Positions 18,754 through 28,296 are shown, counted from the first letter of the stretch. The stretch: 57,680 nt of DNA from Bacteroidaceae bacterium (GCA_017547385.1 JAFYPU010000031.1:1-57680); one strand, 5' to 3'. Program-made: numbers and translations. The notes: generated from the sequence alone by a model not told the origin.

Positions 18754-19515
18754 ATGAAAGTTTGTCTTCTCCAAACCGATATCCAATGGCAGGACACCCA
18801 AGAAAACATCCGCCAAGCCCAAACGCTGATGGACGCACAGCCGGGTGCCGACCTCTACGTTCTGCCCGAAATGTGGAACACCGGCTTCATCACTTCACCC
18901 ACTGAACAAGAACAAACCGGCAGCGCAGCAGCCCTGGCATGGATGGAGCGCACAGCCCGCGAGAAAGCATGCCACATCATCGGCTCTGTGGCCACACGCA
19001 TCGAAGGACGCTTTCGCAACCGCCTCTACGTCTTCGGACCACAAGGCGAAGTGGGACATTATGACAAACGCCACCTCTTTGGTTACGGCGGAGAGCACCT
19101 CCATTATGAAGCCGGCAGCCGGCGCGTCATCGTGGAATGCCAAGGCGTCAGAATACTGCTGCAGGTGTGCTACGATCTGCGCTTCCCCGTTTTTTCACGC
19201 AACAGAGGCGATTATGACATGGCCATCTACGTGGCCAGCTGGCCCGACAGCCGCCAACGTGTGTGGGACACCCTGCTACGAGCCCGAGCCATTGAGAACC
19301 AATGCTACGTTTGTGGAGTCAATCGTGTGGGCAGTGACCCCGCTTGCCAATACACCGGCGGAAGTGCCCTCATTGATGCTTATGGCCGAACAGTGCTCGA
19401 CCTCGGCACTCAATGCGGTGCACAAACGGCCGAAATCGACTTGACAAAACTAAAGAGTTTCAGAGAGAAATTTGCCGCATTGAACGACGCCGACCGCTTC
19501 ACACTTACATTTTAA
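18754..19515 (+). CDS. Carbon-nitrogen hydrolase (nitrilase family, omega-amidase-like)
   Basis: 253 residues with the catalytic triad Glu39 (L-P-E-M-W), Lys105 (Y-D-K-R-H) and Cys139 (Q-V-C-Y-D-L-R-F-P). These flanks match the YafV/Nit2 branch, which hydrolyses omega-amides such as alpha-ketoglutaramate and repairs by-products of transamination. The length fits the family. It is cytoplasmic, with no signal. It follows the PP2C-like gene by 51 bp on the same strand. The exact substrate is not proven by the sequence. Confidence 0.9.
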   Translation: MKVCLLQTDIQWQDTQENIRQAQTLMDAQPGADLYVLPEMWNTGFITSPTEQEQTGSAAALAWMERTAREKACHIIGSVATRIEGRFRNRLYVFGPQGEVGHYDKRHLFGYGGEHLHYEAGSRRVIVECQGVRILLQVCYDLRFPVFSRNRGDYDMAIYVASWPDSRQRVWDTLLRARAIENQCYVCGVNRVGSDPACQYTGGSALIDAYGRTVLDLGTQCGAQTAEIDLTKLKSFREKFAALNDADRFTLTF

Positions 19516-19548
19516 CACATAAACACGTGTAATTAGCGCACTTTGGTA

Positions 19549-19577
19549 TTGTTTTTCTAAAGAATAAGCTATCTTTG
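19549..19577 (+). promoter_or_regulatory. Promoter of the rsmG operon
   Basis: TTG at 19549-19551, an 18-nt spacer, then TATCTTTG at 19570-19577. Transcription from here gives an unusually long leader of roughly 130 nt before the rsmG ATG. Confidence 0.65.
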
Positions 19578-19710
19578 CCGCGCCAAGACAAAGGCAACGG
19601 AAAGTGCTACAAAAACAAGGGAAACCCGAGGAGAAAAATTCATATACTCCTCACACAAAGTTGCACACCGCATTTTTAATAATAATTCTCTGAAAACACA
19701 CTTCATCACT

Positions 19711-20355
19711 ATGACCGAAACGGCCCGTCAGCAATTGCAAGCCATCTACGAATTGTTTCCCCAACTCACCGACAAACAACGTGAACAATTGGAAGCACTC
19801 GATGCGCTTTATCGCGACTGGAATGCAAAAATTAACGTCATCTCCCGAAAAGATATTGACAACTTGTATTCACACCATGTGCTTCACTCGCTCGGCATTG
19901 CCAAAGTTGCCAACTTCCGACCGGGCACAAGCATCATGGACGTGGGCACAGGCGGTGGTTTTCCGGGGATTCCTTTGGCCATTCTCTATCCTGAATGCCG
20001 CTTCCTGCTGGTTGACAGCATCGGAAAGAAAATCCGCGTGGCCTCCGATGTCATTGAGCAACTCGGACTGACCAACGTGAAAGCCGTGCATCGCAATGTG
20101 ATGGAGGAGAAAGGTAAATACGATTTCGTGGTTTCAAGAGCCGTGATGGACACCCGCGACTTGGTGCGTCTGGTCAAGAAAAACGTTTCGCGCGAACAAC
20201 ACAACGCACTCCCCAACGGGCTGATTTGTCTGAAAGGAGGCGACCTCGCCACCGAATTAGCACCGTTCAAAAACACAAGTGAGATTTGGAATCTTTCAGA
20301 CTTCTTCTCCGACGATTTCTTTGAGACCAAGCAGGTTATATATGTTCAGTTATAA
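19711..20355 (+). CDS. rsmG: 16S rRNA (guanine527-N7)-methyltransferase RsmG
   Basis: 214 residues, normal for RsmG (GidB), which methylates G527 in the 530 loop of 16S rRNA using S-adenosylmethionine. Features are N-V-I-S-R-K-D near residue 45, the SAM loop D-V-G-T-G-G-G-F-P-G-I-P (about 76-87), the acidic strand L-L-V-D-S-I-G-K-K and the late V-S-R-A-V motif. It is the first gene of a run of four plus-strand genes with gaps of 9-44 bp, behind a good promoter. Confidence 0.96.
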   Translation: MTETARQQLQAIYELFPQLTDKQREQLEALDALYRDWNAKINVISRKDIDNLYSHHVLHSLGIAKVANFRPGTSIMDVGTGGGFPGIPLAILYPECRFLLVDSIGKKIRVASDVIEQLGLTNVKAVHRNVMEEKGKYDFVVSRAVMDTRDLVRLVKKNVSREQHNALPNGLICLKGGDLATELAPFKNTSEIWNLSDFFSDDFFETKQVIYVQL

Positions 20356-20389
20356 TTTTACACGAACATTCCTTAAGACTTCTCACCCC

Positions 20390-21766
20390 ATGTCAAGACT
20401 TCTTCAAAAGTTTTCCGTGCTCCTTTTCTGCTTTGGTTGGGTGCTGCCAACCATGGCTGCAGACAATAGTGCCAACCGACGCGTGTCAAAACACAAGTTG
20501 CAAGAAGCTTTCATCAATTATCTCAATGGTAAAAACCCGGTTGACTTCTCCGAATACCGTTTGCGACTCTCCGAAATCGAAAGCATGCAGCAACGAGTGT
20601 GGAACGCTTGGTGCGAAGCCAATCGCCAATATCAGGAAGAAAAACTTATGCCCCTCATGCTGCTTTCCGACAGCACACAAAGCCGTTGGGTGCTTCCCGA
20701 CTCTTTGGAGAAAAATGCCGTGATGCCTTATTATTATGGTCGCAAGGGTTCTCAAAAGCCCGATAACGGATATCCATTATTTATCTATCTGCACGGATCC
20801 GGCGACAAGCATCAAGAATGGGCCACAGGCTTAATTCTCGCTCAACGTTTTGCCGATGCCCCTTCTGCCTATTTCGTTCCGCAAATCCCAAACACCGGTG
20901 AGTATTACCGCTGGTGGCAAAAGGCCAAACAATTCGCTTGGGAACGTGTGCTGCGTCAAGCTTTAGTTTCCGGTGAAATCGACCCCGACCGCATATATAT
21001 GTTTGGTATTTCCGAGGGAGGCTATGGCAGTCAGCGCTTGGCTTCCTATTATGCCGATTATTTGGCAGGCGCAGGTCCGATGGCCGGTGGTGAGCCTCTC
21101 ATCAATGCTCCGGTGGAAAATCTTTGCAACACCGCTTTCTGCCTCCGCACAGGCGATAAGGATTTCGGCTTCTTCAGAGAAACGCTGACACGTCTCACCG
21201 GTGAGCGACTCGACTCGTTGCAAGCCAAACACCCCGGAAGCTTTACCCATTGGGTGGACCTGATTCCGGGACGCGGACATGCCATCGACTATTCCCCCAC
21301 CACACCTTGGCTCAAGCAGTTCAGCCGCAACACGTTCCCGAAGAAAGTGATGTGGGAAAACTTTGAAATGGACGGAAACAAACGTCGCGGTTTCTACAAC
21401 CTGCAAATGGAAGAAGAACCCACGTTGCAAGACGGCGGAAGAGCCTATATCACAATGGAGATACAAGGTAACAACGTCAATATCACTGCACAAGAGATGC
21501 GTTACACCACCATCGAGAGCAGACAAGGCATTCCCATTCGTTTCCACAGAAGTTACACTCCGCTGCAAGACGGAAAACTCCGCGTCTACCTTAATGAGGA
21601 ATTGGTGGACTTGAAGAAAGAAGTAAGAATCACTATCAACGGAAAGGAACAAAAGGTCTGCAAACCGCAAGCCACATTGGGCGACATGGTGAACAGCCTC
21701 ACTACTTTTGGCGACCCGCACCGCATCTTTCCGGCCTCAATTGTGGTATCATTAGATAACAAATAG
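20390..21766 (+). CDS. Secreted alpha/beta-hydrolase (esterase-like)
   Basis: 458 residues. ATG 20390 yields a signal peptide (hydrophobic L-L-F-C-F-G-W-V-L, cleavage near T-M-A-A-D). The oxyanion segment H-G-S-G-D, the nucleophile elbow G-I-S-E-G-G and a late G-R-G-H-A-I-D histidine give a serine-esterase/PHB-depolymerase-like catalytic domain (about 60-320). A beta-rich C-terminal domain of about 130 residues follows. The substrate is unknown. It is 34 bp after rsmG, so co-transcribed, although functionally unrelated. Confidence 0.82.
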   Translation: MSRLLQKFSVLLFCFGWVLPTMAADNSANRRVSKHKLQEAFINYLNGKNPVDFSEYRLRLSEIESMQQRVWNAWCEANRQYQEEKLMPLMLLSDSTQSRWVLPDSLEKNAVMPYYYGRKGSQKPDNGYPLFIYLHGSGDKHQEWATGLILAQRFADAPSAYFVPQIPNTGEYYRWWQKAKQFAWERVLRQALVSGEIDPDRIYMFGISEGGYGSQRLASYYADYLAGAGPMAGGEPLINAPVENLCNTAFCLRTGDKDFGFFRETLTRLTGERLDSLQAKHPGSFTHWVDLIPGRGHAIDYSPTTPWLKQFSRNTFPKKVMWENFEMDGNKRRGFYNLQMEEEPTLQDGGRAYITMEIQGNNVNITAQEMRYTTIESRQGIPIRFHRSYTPLQDGKLRVYLNEELVDLKKEVRITINGKEQKVCKPQATLGDMVNSLTTFGDPHRIFPASIVVSLDNK

Positions 21767-21810
21767 GATTTCACAACATCCATAACGCAAAAACAAAAAC
21801 AGCACAAGCC

Positions 21811-22461
21811 ATGCTAAACATCCAACGATTTGTTTTCAACTTCATTGAAGTGAATTGCTATCTGCTTTGGGACAAAACGGGAGAGGCTGTGGTCATTGAC
21901 TGCGGTGCTTTCAGCGAAAACGAACGCCAAGAGATAACATCTTTCATTAGGGAAAACAATCTCACACTGCGTCATCAGCTCTACACACATGGACATTTCG
22001 ACCATATTTTCGGTGCGCAACACATAGCAGACAGTTATGGTATACTGCCAACTTTACATCGTGATGAGGCCGATACTTATCGTGCTGCCGCTCAACAGAT
22101 GCAAGCTTTTCTACATCGCAGTCTGCCGCTTTCCATCCCCCCTGTCGGAACTTTGCTCAGCGATGGCGAAATCATCAAGTTCGGCACACACACTTTGCGC
22201 GTCATATCCACTCCTGGACACACTGCCGGTGGGGTTTGCTACTATTGCGCCGAAGAAAACATTCTGCTAAGCGGCGACAGTTTGTTCCTTTGTTCGATTG
22301 GCCGCTGCGACTTGCCGGGCGGCAACGAAGCCACCCTCATTGCAGGCCTGCAACAACGAATCTTGGTGTTGCCTCCCGAAACAAAAGTGCTTCCCGGACA
22401 CGGAGATGCCACTACCATAAAGAACGAACAACAAACAAATCCATATTTACAAACCTTTTAA
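21811..22461 (+). CDS. Metallo-beta-lactamase-fold hydrolase (glyoxalase II-like)
   Basis: 216 residues, cytoplasmic. The metal-site motif T-H-G-H-F-D-H (about 51-57) is followed by P-G-H-T-A-G-G, S-G-D-S-L-F and L-P-G-H-G-D, the full set for a two-metal hydrolase. The size matches the YcbL/glyoxalase-II-like group, which hydrolyses thioesters. The physiological substrate is not known. It is 44 bp after the esterase gene and 9 bp before the Omp28-like gene. Confidence 0.92.
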   Translation: MLNIQRFVFNFIEVNCYLLWDKTGEAVVIDCGAFSENERQEITSFIRENNLTLRHQLYTHGHFDHIFGAQHIADSYGILPTLHRDEADTYRAAAQQMQAFLHRSLPLSIPPVGTLLSDGEIIKFGTHTLRVISTPGHTAGGVCYYCAEENILLSGDSLFLCSIGRCDLPGGNEATLIAGLQQRILVLPPETKVLPGHGDATTIKNEQQTNPYLQTF

Positions 22462-22470
22462 TTAAAGTTT

Positions 22471-24501
22471 ATGAAAACACAATTACTTACTCTTTGCATG
22501 CTGTTAGCACTTTGCTTCAGCACAAATGCTCAAGCTCAAATGGCTCCCCCGCCCAATGCCAAGCCCGAGAGATTTATTGATGGCAATTTCTTGAAAGCCT
22601 CAAAAGAGTTCAAGAAATCCGGAAAAGTTACTCGCTCACTCACTGACGGTGTGCAAGAACCCAAGTGGTTAACAAATCTACCTTGCGACTCTGCTATCTA
22701 TTCTTTTAGAATGTATGGCTTTTCCGATAATTGCTCTGCATGGTACAGCACCATGATGGAAAAAGATTTGACAAGCCGTTTTGTTGGTAACAAGGTTACA
22801 ACAATCAAAACTTATATTCCTGCCGGAGGATACGGACTTGAGTTCTACATCATGGACAACGACTCTGCTAAAATCCTGTGGTCAGCCTATGTTGGTAATG
22901 GATACCCTGCCGATTGCATTGTAGACGTTCCCTGCGATTGGGTCGTTGATACACCGCGCAGTTTGCAGGTAGGATTCAAATTAGATTGGGATGGCGGCGG
23001 TCCGGACATTTATCTTGGCATCGTTCCTTGCTTCCGCGATTACACTTGGATGATTAGCTCAACTTCGCAAGACTTTGTACAAGGAAAGGTATACGACTAT
23101 AGTTACATCCCCATGTACATGGGTAAAACCACCTACTTCGGATTACCTTTCTACCTTATTACAGAAGGTGAAGCAGGCCTTAGCAACAATGGTATAGAAA
23201 TCAGTGGTGTTTCCCACTCACGTGTATTCATGGGTGAAAAAGCCGACTTCACAACTACATTTGTGAACTACGGTTGCATGCCTATCAAGAGTGCAATTTT
23301 CGAAAGCCGTTGTGGTGACAACAGTACGGTTTACGAGCACAATGCCCCTATTCCTTTCTTGGGTAGTGGTAGTTTTGAAACCAAAATCAACACCGAAGAT
23401 GCTGCTGCACGCCTTCCGTTGAGTGTTAAGCTTCTGAATGTAAATGGTGAAGAACCTGCAGAAAACATTATAGCCGAAGGTAGTATCACCACCATCGACC
23501 CGAAAAAGTCAGTACAACGCACAGTCGTAATGGAAGAATTCACCGGCACATGGTGTGGATGGTGTCCGCGCGGTCAGGTGGCCATCGATTTGCTTTCTGA
23601 TGAGTATGGTGATAAGTTCATTCCCATAGCAGTTCACTCCGGTCCCGGTGACAACATGCAGGCAGCCGACTTCAATGATGTGCTCACCTACTTCGCTGGT
23701 ACAGGGTTCCCTTATGCCAACCTCAATCGCGTTGTGTATGGCGATCCTTATGCAGGCTCACGCGGCGGAGACATGGGTATCGACAACGATGTTAACGACA
23801 TCTTCGCCCGTCCCACAGAAGCCACTCTGAGCATCGACAACATGAGTTTGAGCGAAGACAAAAAGACTATCAATATCACAACCTCTACTTCGTTCTCTAT
23901 CAATTGCGATGACACTCCTTACGGCATATCTTACGTTCTCACAGAAGACGGTATCACCGGCTCACAATCCAATTATTTCGCTATGTACGCCAGCGACTAC
24001 GCTAACAATCCTTACTTGGGAGACTTAACAAAGCTTGGAACATACTACAAAGCCACTTTCAATCACGTAGGCCGTGCTTTGTATGGCACATGGGGCATTG
24101 AAGGAAGTCTTTCCGGTGCTATTGTTCCCGGTGAAACCAAGACCCACACTTACGACATTGCAGTATCTGACAATATCAAGGACATCAATAATGTGCACGT
24201 TGTTGCTATGTTAGTTGACAACAAGACCGGCGAAATCATCAACGCTGCCAGCATGAAAGTCTCTGACATTACAGCTATCAAGAATGTATTTGGCAACAAC
24301 CAAGCTGCTACCATCAACGTTGAGGCCGGTAGTTTGCACATCAATGCAGCCAATGCCGTTGCCACAGTCTATACCACAGATGGTCGCACAGTTGTTTCAC
24401 GCAATGTAAACGGCAACATCGGTTTGCACTTGCCCTCCGGCAGCTACATTGTTCGCGTGGACGATGGCAAGAACACCACAGTGAAGAAGGTACAGTTCTA
24501 A
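22471..24501 (+). CDS. Omp28-like secreted protein with T9SS C-terminal sorting domain
   Basis: 676 residues with an N-terminal signal peptide (about 1-22, L-A-L-C-F-S-T-N-A-Q-A-Q). The middle (about 350-560) is an Omp28-type thioredoxin-like domain with E-E-F-T-G-T-W-C-G-W-C, so it carries a CxxC redox pair. The last 75 residues form a type-A T9SS sorting domain: T-D-G-R-T-V near the end, L-P-S-G-S-Y-I-V-R-V, and a basic K-K-V-Q-F terminus. The protein should cross the outer membrane through the type IX system. The systems genes are not in this window. It is the last gene before a strong terminator. Confidence 0.9.
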   Translation: MKTQLLTLCMLLALCFSTNAQAQMAPPPNAKPERFIDGNFLKASKEFKKSGKVTRSLTDGVQEPKWLTNLPCDSAIYSFRMYGFSDNCSAWYSTMMEKDLTSRFVGNKVTTIKTYIPAGGYGLEFYIMDNDSAKILWSAYVGNGYPADCIVDVPCDWVVDTPRSLQVGFKLDWDGGGPDIYLGIVPCFRDYTWMISSTSQDFVQGKVYDYSYIPMYMGKTTYFGLPFYLITEGEAGLSNNGIEISGVSHSRVFMGEKADFTTTFVNYGCMPIKSAIFESRCGDNSTVYEHNAPIPFLGSGSFETKINTEDAAARLPLSVKLLNVNGEEPAENIIAEGSITTIDPKKSVQRTVVMEEFTGTWCGWCPRGQVAIDLLSDEYGDKFIPIAVHSGPGDNMQAADFNDVLTYFAGTGFPYANLNRVVYGDPYAGSRGGDMGIDNDVNDIFARPTEATLSIDNMSLSEDKKTINITTSTSFSINCDDTPYGISYVLTEDGITGSQSNYFAMYASDYANNPYLGDLTKLGTYYKATFNHVGRALYGTWGIEGSLSGAIVPGETKTHTYDIAVSDNIKDINNVHVVAMLVDNKTGEIINAASMKVSDITAIKNVFGNNQAATINVEAGSLHINAANAVATVYTTDGRTVVSRNVNGNIGLHLPSGSYIVRVDDGKNTTVKKVQF

Positions 24502-24524
24502 TTCGTACTTCTCACATAAAACAC

Positions 24525-24560
24525 CAATTGCGGGAGACCCGACCGGGCCTCCCGCAATTG
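24525..24560. terminator. Hairpin between convergent genes
   Basis: A 12-bp outer stem (CAATTGCGGGAG with its complement) plus CCC/GGG inside, with a four-base loop. It serves the convergent ends of the Omp28-like gene and rlmI. There is no long U run on either side. Confidence 0.7.
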
Positions 24561-24596
24561 TATCTATAAGGTTGTTGACGGTTTTCAGCAACGCTC

Positions 24597-25781
24597 CTAC
24601 TCTACCTGCAAAACCAACCCTTTGAGGTATTCACCCTCGGGATGGTAGATATTGATGGGATGGTCAGCCGGCTGATGCAGCTGATGCAAGATGCGAACAT
24701 GGCGACCGCTTTGGGCAGCCGCAGTGAATACAGCCAAACGGAACTGATCCTTGTTGACTGCTTGCGAACAACTGAATGTGAAAACAATGCCTCCCGGCTT
24801 GATTTTCTCAAAAGCTATGGCGTTGAGTCTTGTATATCCTTTGAGAGCATTGCGAAGGGCTTCCTTGTGTTTGGCAAAAGCCGGCGGATCGAGAACAATG
24901 AGGTCGTAATCATTGCCGGCGCGTTGCAGATAGCGGAAAGCATCTTCGGCAAATGCGTCATGACGAGTATCACCGGGGAAATTCAATTCTGCATTGGCTC
25001 GTGTGAGATCGATAGCTTTTGAGCTGCTATCCACCGAATGCACCAAGGTGGCTCCACCTCGCAGAGCATAGACCGAGAAACCGCCGGTATAACAGAACAT
25101 GTTCAGCACGCTGCGCCCTTTGGCATAGTGTTCCAGCAGACTGCGGTTGTCGCGTTGGTCAACAAAGAAACCCGTTTTCTGACCTTTCAGCCAATCGATG
25201 TGAAATTTCAGGCCATTCTCCGTTGCGATGTTGGCCGGCGAGCCACCACGCAAGAATCCATTTTCTTGTCCTAAATCCGCCTTATAGGGAAGTGTCGTCT
25301 CCGACTTGTAATACACATTCCGAATGTTTCCCTCTGTGGCTCGGATGATTGCATCGGCAATTGCCTCACGCTGCACATGCATCCCCACCGAGTGGGCTTG
25401 CATCACGGCTGTAGCTCCATACACATCGACCACAAGCCCGGGCAAACGGTCTCCCTCACCATGCACAAGGCGATAAACATCGTTGTCTTCGCGGCCGGCC
25501 AACTTCAACACTCGACGTAAAGAATAGGCTTCGCCGATTCGTTCCACCCAAAAGTCGTCATCGATATTGCGGCGGTCGAACGAAAGAACGCGCACGGCAA
25601 TCGAACCAATCTGATAATGCCCCACTGCAATGAAGTTACCTTGGTCATCGAGCACTTGCACCAAGTCGCCTTCTTGCAAATCACGACTCTGGGCAGCAAT
25701 GGCTCCGGAGAACACCCAAGGGTGAAAGCGGCGCAGGCTCTCTGCCTTTCCACGACGCAGTTGTATGGTTTTCAAATCCAT
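24597..25781 (-). CDS. rlmI: 23S rRNA cytosine-C5 methyltransferase, RlmI type
   Basis: 394 residues. An N-terminal PUA domain (about 1-80; H-P-W-V-F-S-G-A-I) is followed by a SAM-dependent methyltransferase domain: N-M-F-C-Y-T-G-G-F-S (SAM loop), D-S-S-S-K-A (acidic contact), L-D-P-P-A-F (catalytic) and T-F-S-C-S-Q (second cysteine motif). RlmI methylates C1962 of E. coli 23S rRNA; the exact site here is inferred. It is the last gene of the DUF5063-exonuclease-rlmI operon, 15 bp after the exonuclease stop. Confidence 0.93.
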   Translation of the reverse strand: MDLKTIQLRRGKAESLRRFHPWVFSGAIAAQSRDLQEGDLVQVLDDQGNFIAVGHYQIGSIAVRVLSFDRRNIDDDFWVERIGEAYSLRRVLKLAGREDNDVYRLVHGEGDRLPGLVVDVYGATAVMQAHSVGMHVQREAIADAIIRATEGNIRNVYYKSETTLPYKADLGQENGFLRGGSPANIATENGLKFHIDWLKGQKTGFFVDQRDNRSLLEHYAKGRSVLNMFCYTGGFSVYALRGGATLVHSVDSSSKAIDLTRANAELNFPGDTRHDAFAEDAFRYLQRAGNDYDLIVLDPPAFAKHKEALRNALKGYTRLNAIAFEKIKPGGIVFTFSCSQAVNKDQFRLAVFTAAAQSGRHVRILHQLHQPADHPINIYHPEGEYLKGLVLQVE

Positions 25782-25796
25782 AGAATGTATTTCGTT

Positions 25797-26447
25797 TTAT
25801 GATATTTTCTTTTCTTCGTTTTCTTCAGTTGCAGGAGCAGCGATGCGATAAGCTCCCGAAGCACGCAAAGCCGACAATTCGTCATAGAGTTGCAAGCAGG
25901 TGTAAGCATCGGTGGCTGCATAGGTTTTCTGAGAGTCGCTCAACGGATGCGCTTCCCAATTGCTGCGTTGCGCTCGCTTGGAAATGCGTTTCCCAAACAC
26001 ATTGGCATAAAGTTTCTGCAGACTTCGGTCAGCAATTCCCATGTCTGCCACATATTTTTGCAGGTCAATCCATCCTTGCGGTTGCAAAGCATATCGTCCA
26101 CGCAGGGCCGACAAATCATCCGTCAATGACAGACCGACTTTCAGCACCGAAGGGTCGGCTAGAAAGTCGGCAATCTCATCCGTCAGGTCTATCATGTTGA
26201 GCCGAAAAAGAAAACAAACGGAATGTGTAGACAGCTGCAGCAGAGCAACTTTGTGCTTTTCGCCTTTTTTGAACGAAGGACGCGTTTCAGTGTCGAAACC
26301 CACCACAAGTTCACGTCGCAACACGCTGAGTGCTTTGCGGACTTCGGCTTGCGACTGCACCACCACGATTTTTCCACCAAAACTAAAACGTGGCAGCGTT
26401 TGTATGTACGCTTTATCGGTTTGCTGCTGAAGAGTTCGTATTTGCAT
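25797..26447 (-). CDS. 3'-5' exonuclease domain protein (RNase D-like, DEDDy)
   Basis: 216 residues of the DnaQ-like 3'-5' exonuclease fold. Motif I is G-F-D-T-E-T (about 54-59), motif II covers K-V-G-L-S-L-T-D-D (Asp), and motif III is Y-A-A-T-D-A-Y (DEDDy type, about 180-186), so all metal-binding acids are present. It lacks the HRDC domain of full RNase D. It is a single-domain nuclease of unknown target, probably RNA processing or repair, translated between DUF5063 (11 bp gap) and rlmI (15 bp gap). Confidence 0.9.
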   Translation of the reverse strand: MQIRTLQQQTDKAYIQTLPRFSFGGKIVVVQSQAEVRKALSVLRRELVVGFDTETRPSFKKGEKHKVALLQLSTHSVCFLFRLNMIDLTDEIADFLADPSVLKVGLSLTDDLSALRGRYALQPQGWIDLQKYVADMGIADRSLQKLYANVFGKRISKRAQRSNWEAHPLSDSQKTYAATDAYTCLQLYDELSALRASGAYRIAAPATEENEEKKIS

Positions 26448-26458
26448 GAATAAAGATT

Positions 26459-26974
26459 TTATCGGTCGCCGAAACGAACGTCATGCAAAGCACGCAACGC
26501 ATTCAGCACGGTTTGTCCCCAATAAGTGGAGAACTGCTCACGCACCTCGTAGATGGCCACCTGCATCGACTCTTCATATCCTTCGCGGAAGCATTCCACC
26601 AATTCGCGAAGCACTTGGTAAAGGTCTGCCAGGTCTTCACTGATGGTGCAGAGTATGGGTTTGTCGGAGAACTTGAAGTCTTCAACAAACACGTCCAAGT
26701 ATTCGTCAAACTCGCCCATAATGGTGCAAACCTGTGCCCGAATGTAATTGTAATCCTCCTCGGTTACACGTTGTTCGTTATATCCTGGCACTTCGGGAAC
26801 AGCATGCAGCAGCGAGCCTTTCAGATAGAGCATCGGCAGAAGTCCGCGCATCACATCTACAAACTCTTCGCGCTCAGTACCAGCCACTTGTTCCAAAAAG
26901 CGGCAATACTCTGTGCAAACTCGCACAAAGTCGAGCACGTTTTGCGAATACAGATAATTATCTTCGTGTTCCAT
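26459..26974 (-). CDS. DUF5063-type protein
   Basis: 171 residues, acidic, helical, cytoplasmic. The start at 26974 (M-E-H-E-D-N) was preferred; an in-frame ATG at 26995 adds seven residues and would overlap the -7 box. It contains N-V-L-D-F-V-R-V-C-T-E-Y-C near the start and ends R-A-L-H-D-V-R-F-G-D-R. I recall this family as DUF5063, and in Bacteroides it lies beside the same exonuclease gene. The function is unknown; the conserved linkage suggests an RNA-related role. Confidence 0.82.
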   Translation of the reverse strand: MEHEDNYLYSQNVLDFVRVCTEYCRFLEQVAGTEREEFVDVMRGLLPMLYLKGSLLHAVPEVPGYNEQRVTEEDYNYIRAQVCTIMGEFDEYLDVFVEDFKFSDKPILCTISEDLADLYQVLRELVECFREGYEESMQVAIYEVREQFSTYWGQTVLNALRALHDVRFGDR

Positions 26975-26992
26975 CTTTTTCGTGTTTGTCTG

Positions 26993-27000
26993 CAAATTTA
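26993..27000 (-). promoter_or_regulatory. -7 box of the DUF5063 operon
   Basis: The minus strand reads TAAATTTG, 19 nt before the ATG at 26974. No clear -33 TTG at normal spacing. If used, it rules out the longer ATG at 26995. Confidence 0.4.
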
Positions 27001-27063
27001 CAAAAAATCACATTAGCCGACCGACATACAAGGGAGAATATGGAAAAAGCAGACATGTCCACA

Positions 27064-27102
27064 CAAAAACGAGTGCCGCCCGGCAACATTCCGGACGGCA
27101 CT
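27064..27102 (-). terminator. Terminator of the OmpA-family gene
   Basis: AGTGCCGCCCGG pairs with CCGGACGGCACT (12 bp, one mismatch, 7-nt loop). On the minus strand it is followed by CGTTTTTGTG. It starts 25 nt after the stop. Confidence 0.8.
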
Positions 27103-27126
27103 TTATGTTCAGTGGTGATGCAATGT

Positions 27127-28296
27127 TCACTGCAGTTTCACCGTGGCACGACGATTATAGTAGTAAGGTGTAAGGGTGTCCACTCCGCCTTGGGCTTCCA
27201 CCACGATGTTTTCACGCGGCACACCCATGGTTTCGAGTTCGGCTGCCACCATTTCGGCACGGCGCAAGCTGAGTTGATGGTTGTAATCGGCATTGCCGGT
27301 GCGGCTGTCGGCATATCCGCTGACCACCACCTTACGATTGTTCTCGATGGCATAGTTCACAAGTTCTGTCAGGTTGACAAGATCTTTGCGCGATGCTATT
27401 TTTGAAGAACCAAGTTCGAAGAAAACTGAGAGGGTCGGTGCCACCACCTCCGTAACTTGCGCCGGCTCGCTCGGGATGTAGGCCGGAAGTGTTACCTTGC
27501 CCTCACTGCGCAAGCGCTTATTGTCTTCTTCAAGTTCGGCCATGGCCAACGTCATCGCTTCCATCTGTTCGCGATGGATGGCCATCAAGGCATCGACATC
27601 GGGAGCTTTCTGCCAAGTGTGTTTTCCCAAGCGATAGGTTACGCCCACCGAAGCACCCACCAGCTTGTCCCAATGACGGCTGTGGCTCTTCTTGTGCTCT
27701 GCCCAACCATCGGCTGCGGCAGCATCGAAAGTGCCTTCCACCGCGGTGGCATACACGTCAAGGAACAAACTGACACGCTTGCTGACGCGGAAGTTATTGA
27801 GCAAACCTGCATTGTAAGAGAAATCGTAATTTCTGCCGCTCATGTTGCGAGCCACTCCAAGGCCTACATAAGGAACGAGGTTCCACACGCGGTGTTCCTT
27901 GTAGCCGAACAAAAGGTTGTGCACATCGAACATCACATCTTCATGCAGATTCCAGTAGGTAAATGCATGGTGATCGTTTTCCGTGTTGACCTGTTTGGCC
28001 CAAACACCTTCCATCTTGGTGCGCAAACCGATGCCCGGTGTGAACCACTTACCCACCGAAACATCAAAGCCAAAAGTGCCTCGCTTGCTGCTGAAAGGAT
28101 TTCCACTGAGGCCCGATGCTTCCTGCGAACTATAAGCCGCATTGAAGTCGCCACCAGCTGAAATGTACCAATTCGCCCAAAACGAGTTGGTGCTTACGCT
28201 GTAACGCGAGCGAGGAATGTCCGTCTCTTGCGCTTTCACTCCCACAGCCAGGCTGACAAGAGCGAGTGCTAACATCATCTTTTTCATAATGCTCAT
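27127..28296 (-). CDS. OmpA-family outer-membrane protein
   Basis: 389 residues from ATG 28296 (M-S-I-M-K-K); 28287 is an alternative that starts directly at M-K-K. A signal peptide ends near V-K-A-Q. Residues about 30-230 form an outer-membrane beta-barrel with alternating aromatic strands. A short predicted coiled segment precedes the C-terminal OmpA-like domain (about 290-389), with V-V-V-S-G-Y-A-D and Q-L-S-L-R-R-A, which binds peptidoglycan. It anchors the outer membrane to the cell wall. It is a single-gene unit with its own good promoter and terminator. Confidence 0.92.
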   Translation of the reverse strand: MSIMKKMMLALALVSLAVGVKAQETDIPRSRYSVSTNSFWANWYISAGGDFNAAYSSQEASGLSGNPFSSKRGTFGFDVSVGKWFTPGIGLRTKMEGVWAKQVNTENDHHAFTYWNLHEDVMFDVHNLLFGYKEHRVWNLVPYVGLGVARNMSGRNYDFSYNAGLLNNFRVSKRVSLFLDVYATAVEGTFDAAAADGWAEHKKSHSRHWDKLVGASVGVTYRLGKHTWQKAPDVDALMAIHREQMEAMTLAMAELEEDNKRLRSEGKVTLPAYIPSEPAQVTEVVAPTLSVFFELGSSKIASRKDLVNLTELVNYAIENNRKVVVSGYADSRTGNADYNHQLSLRRAEMVAAELETMGVPRENIVVEAQGGVDTLTPYYYNRRATVKLQ

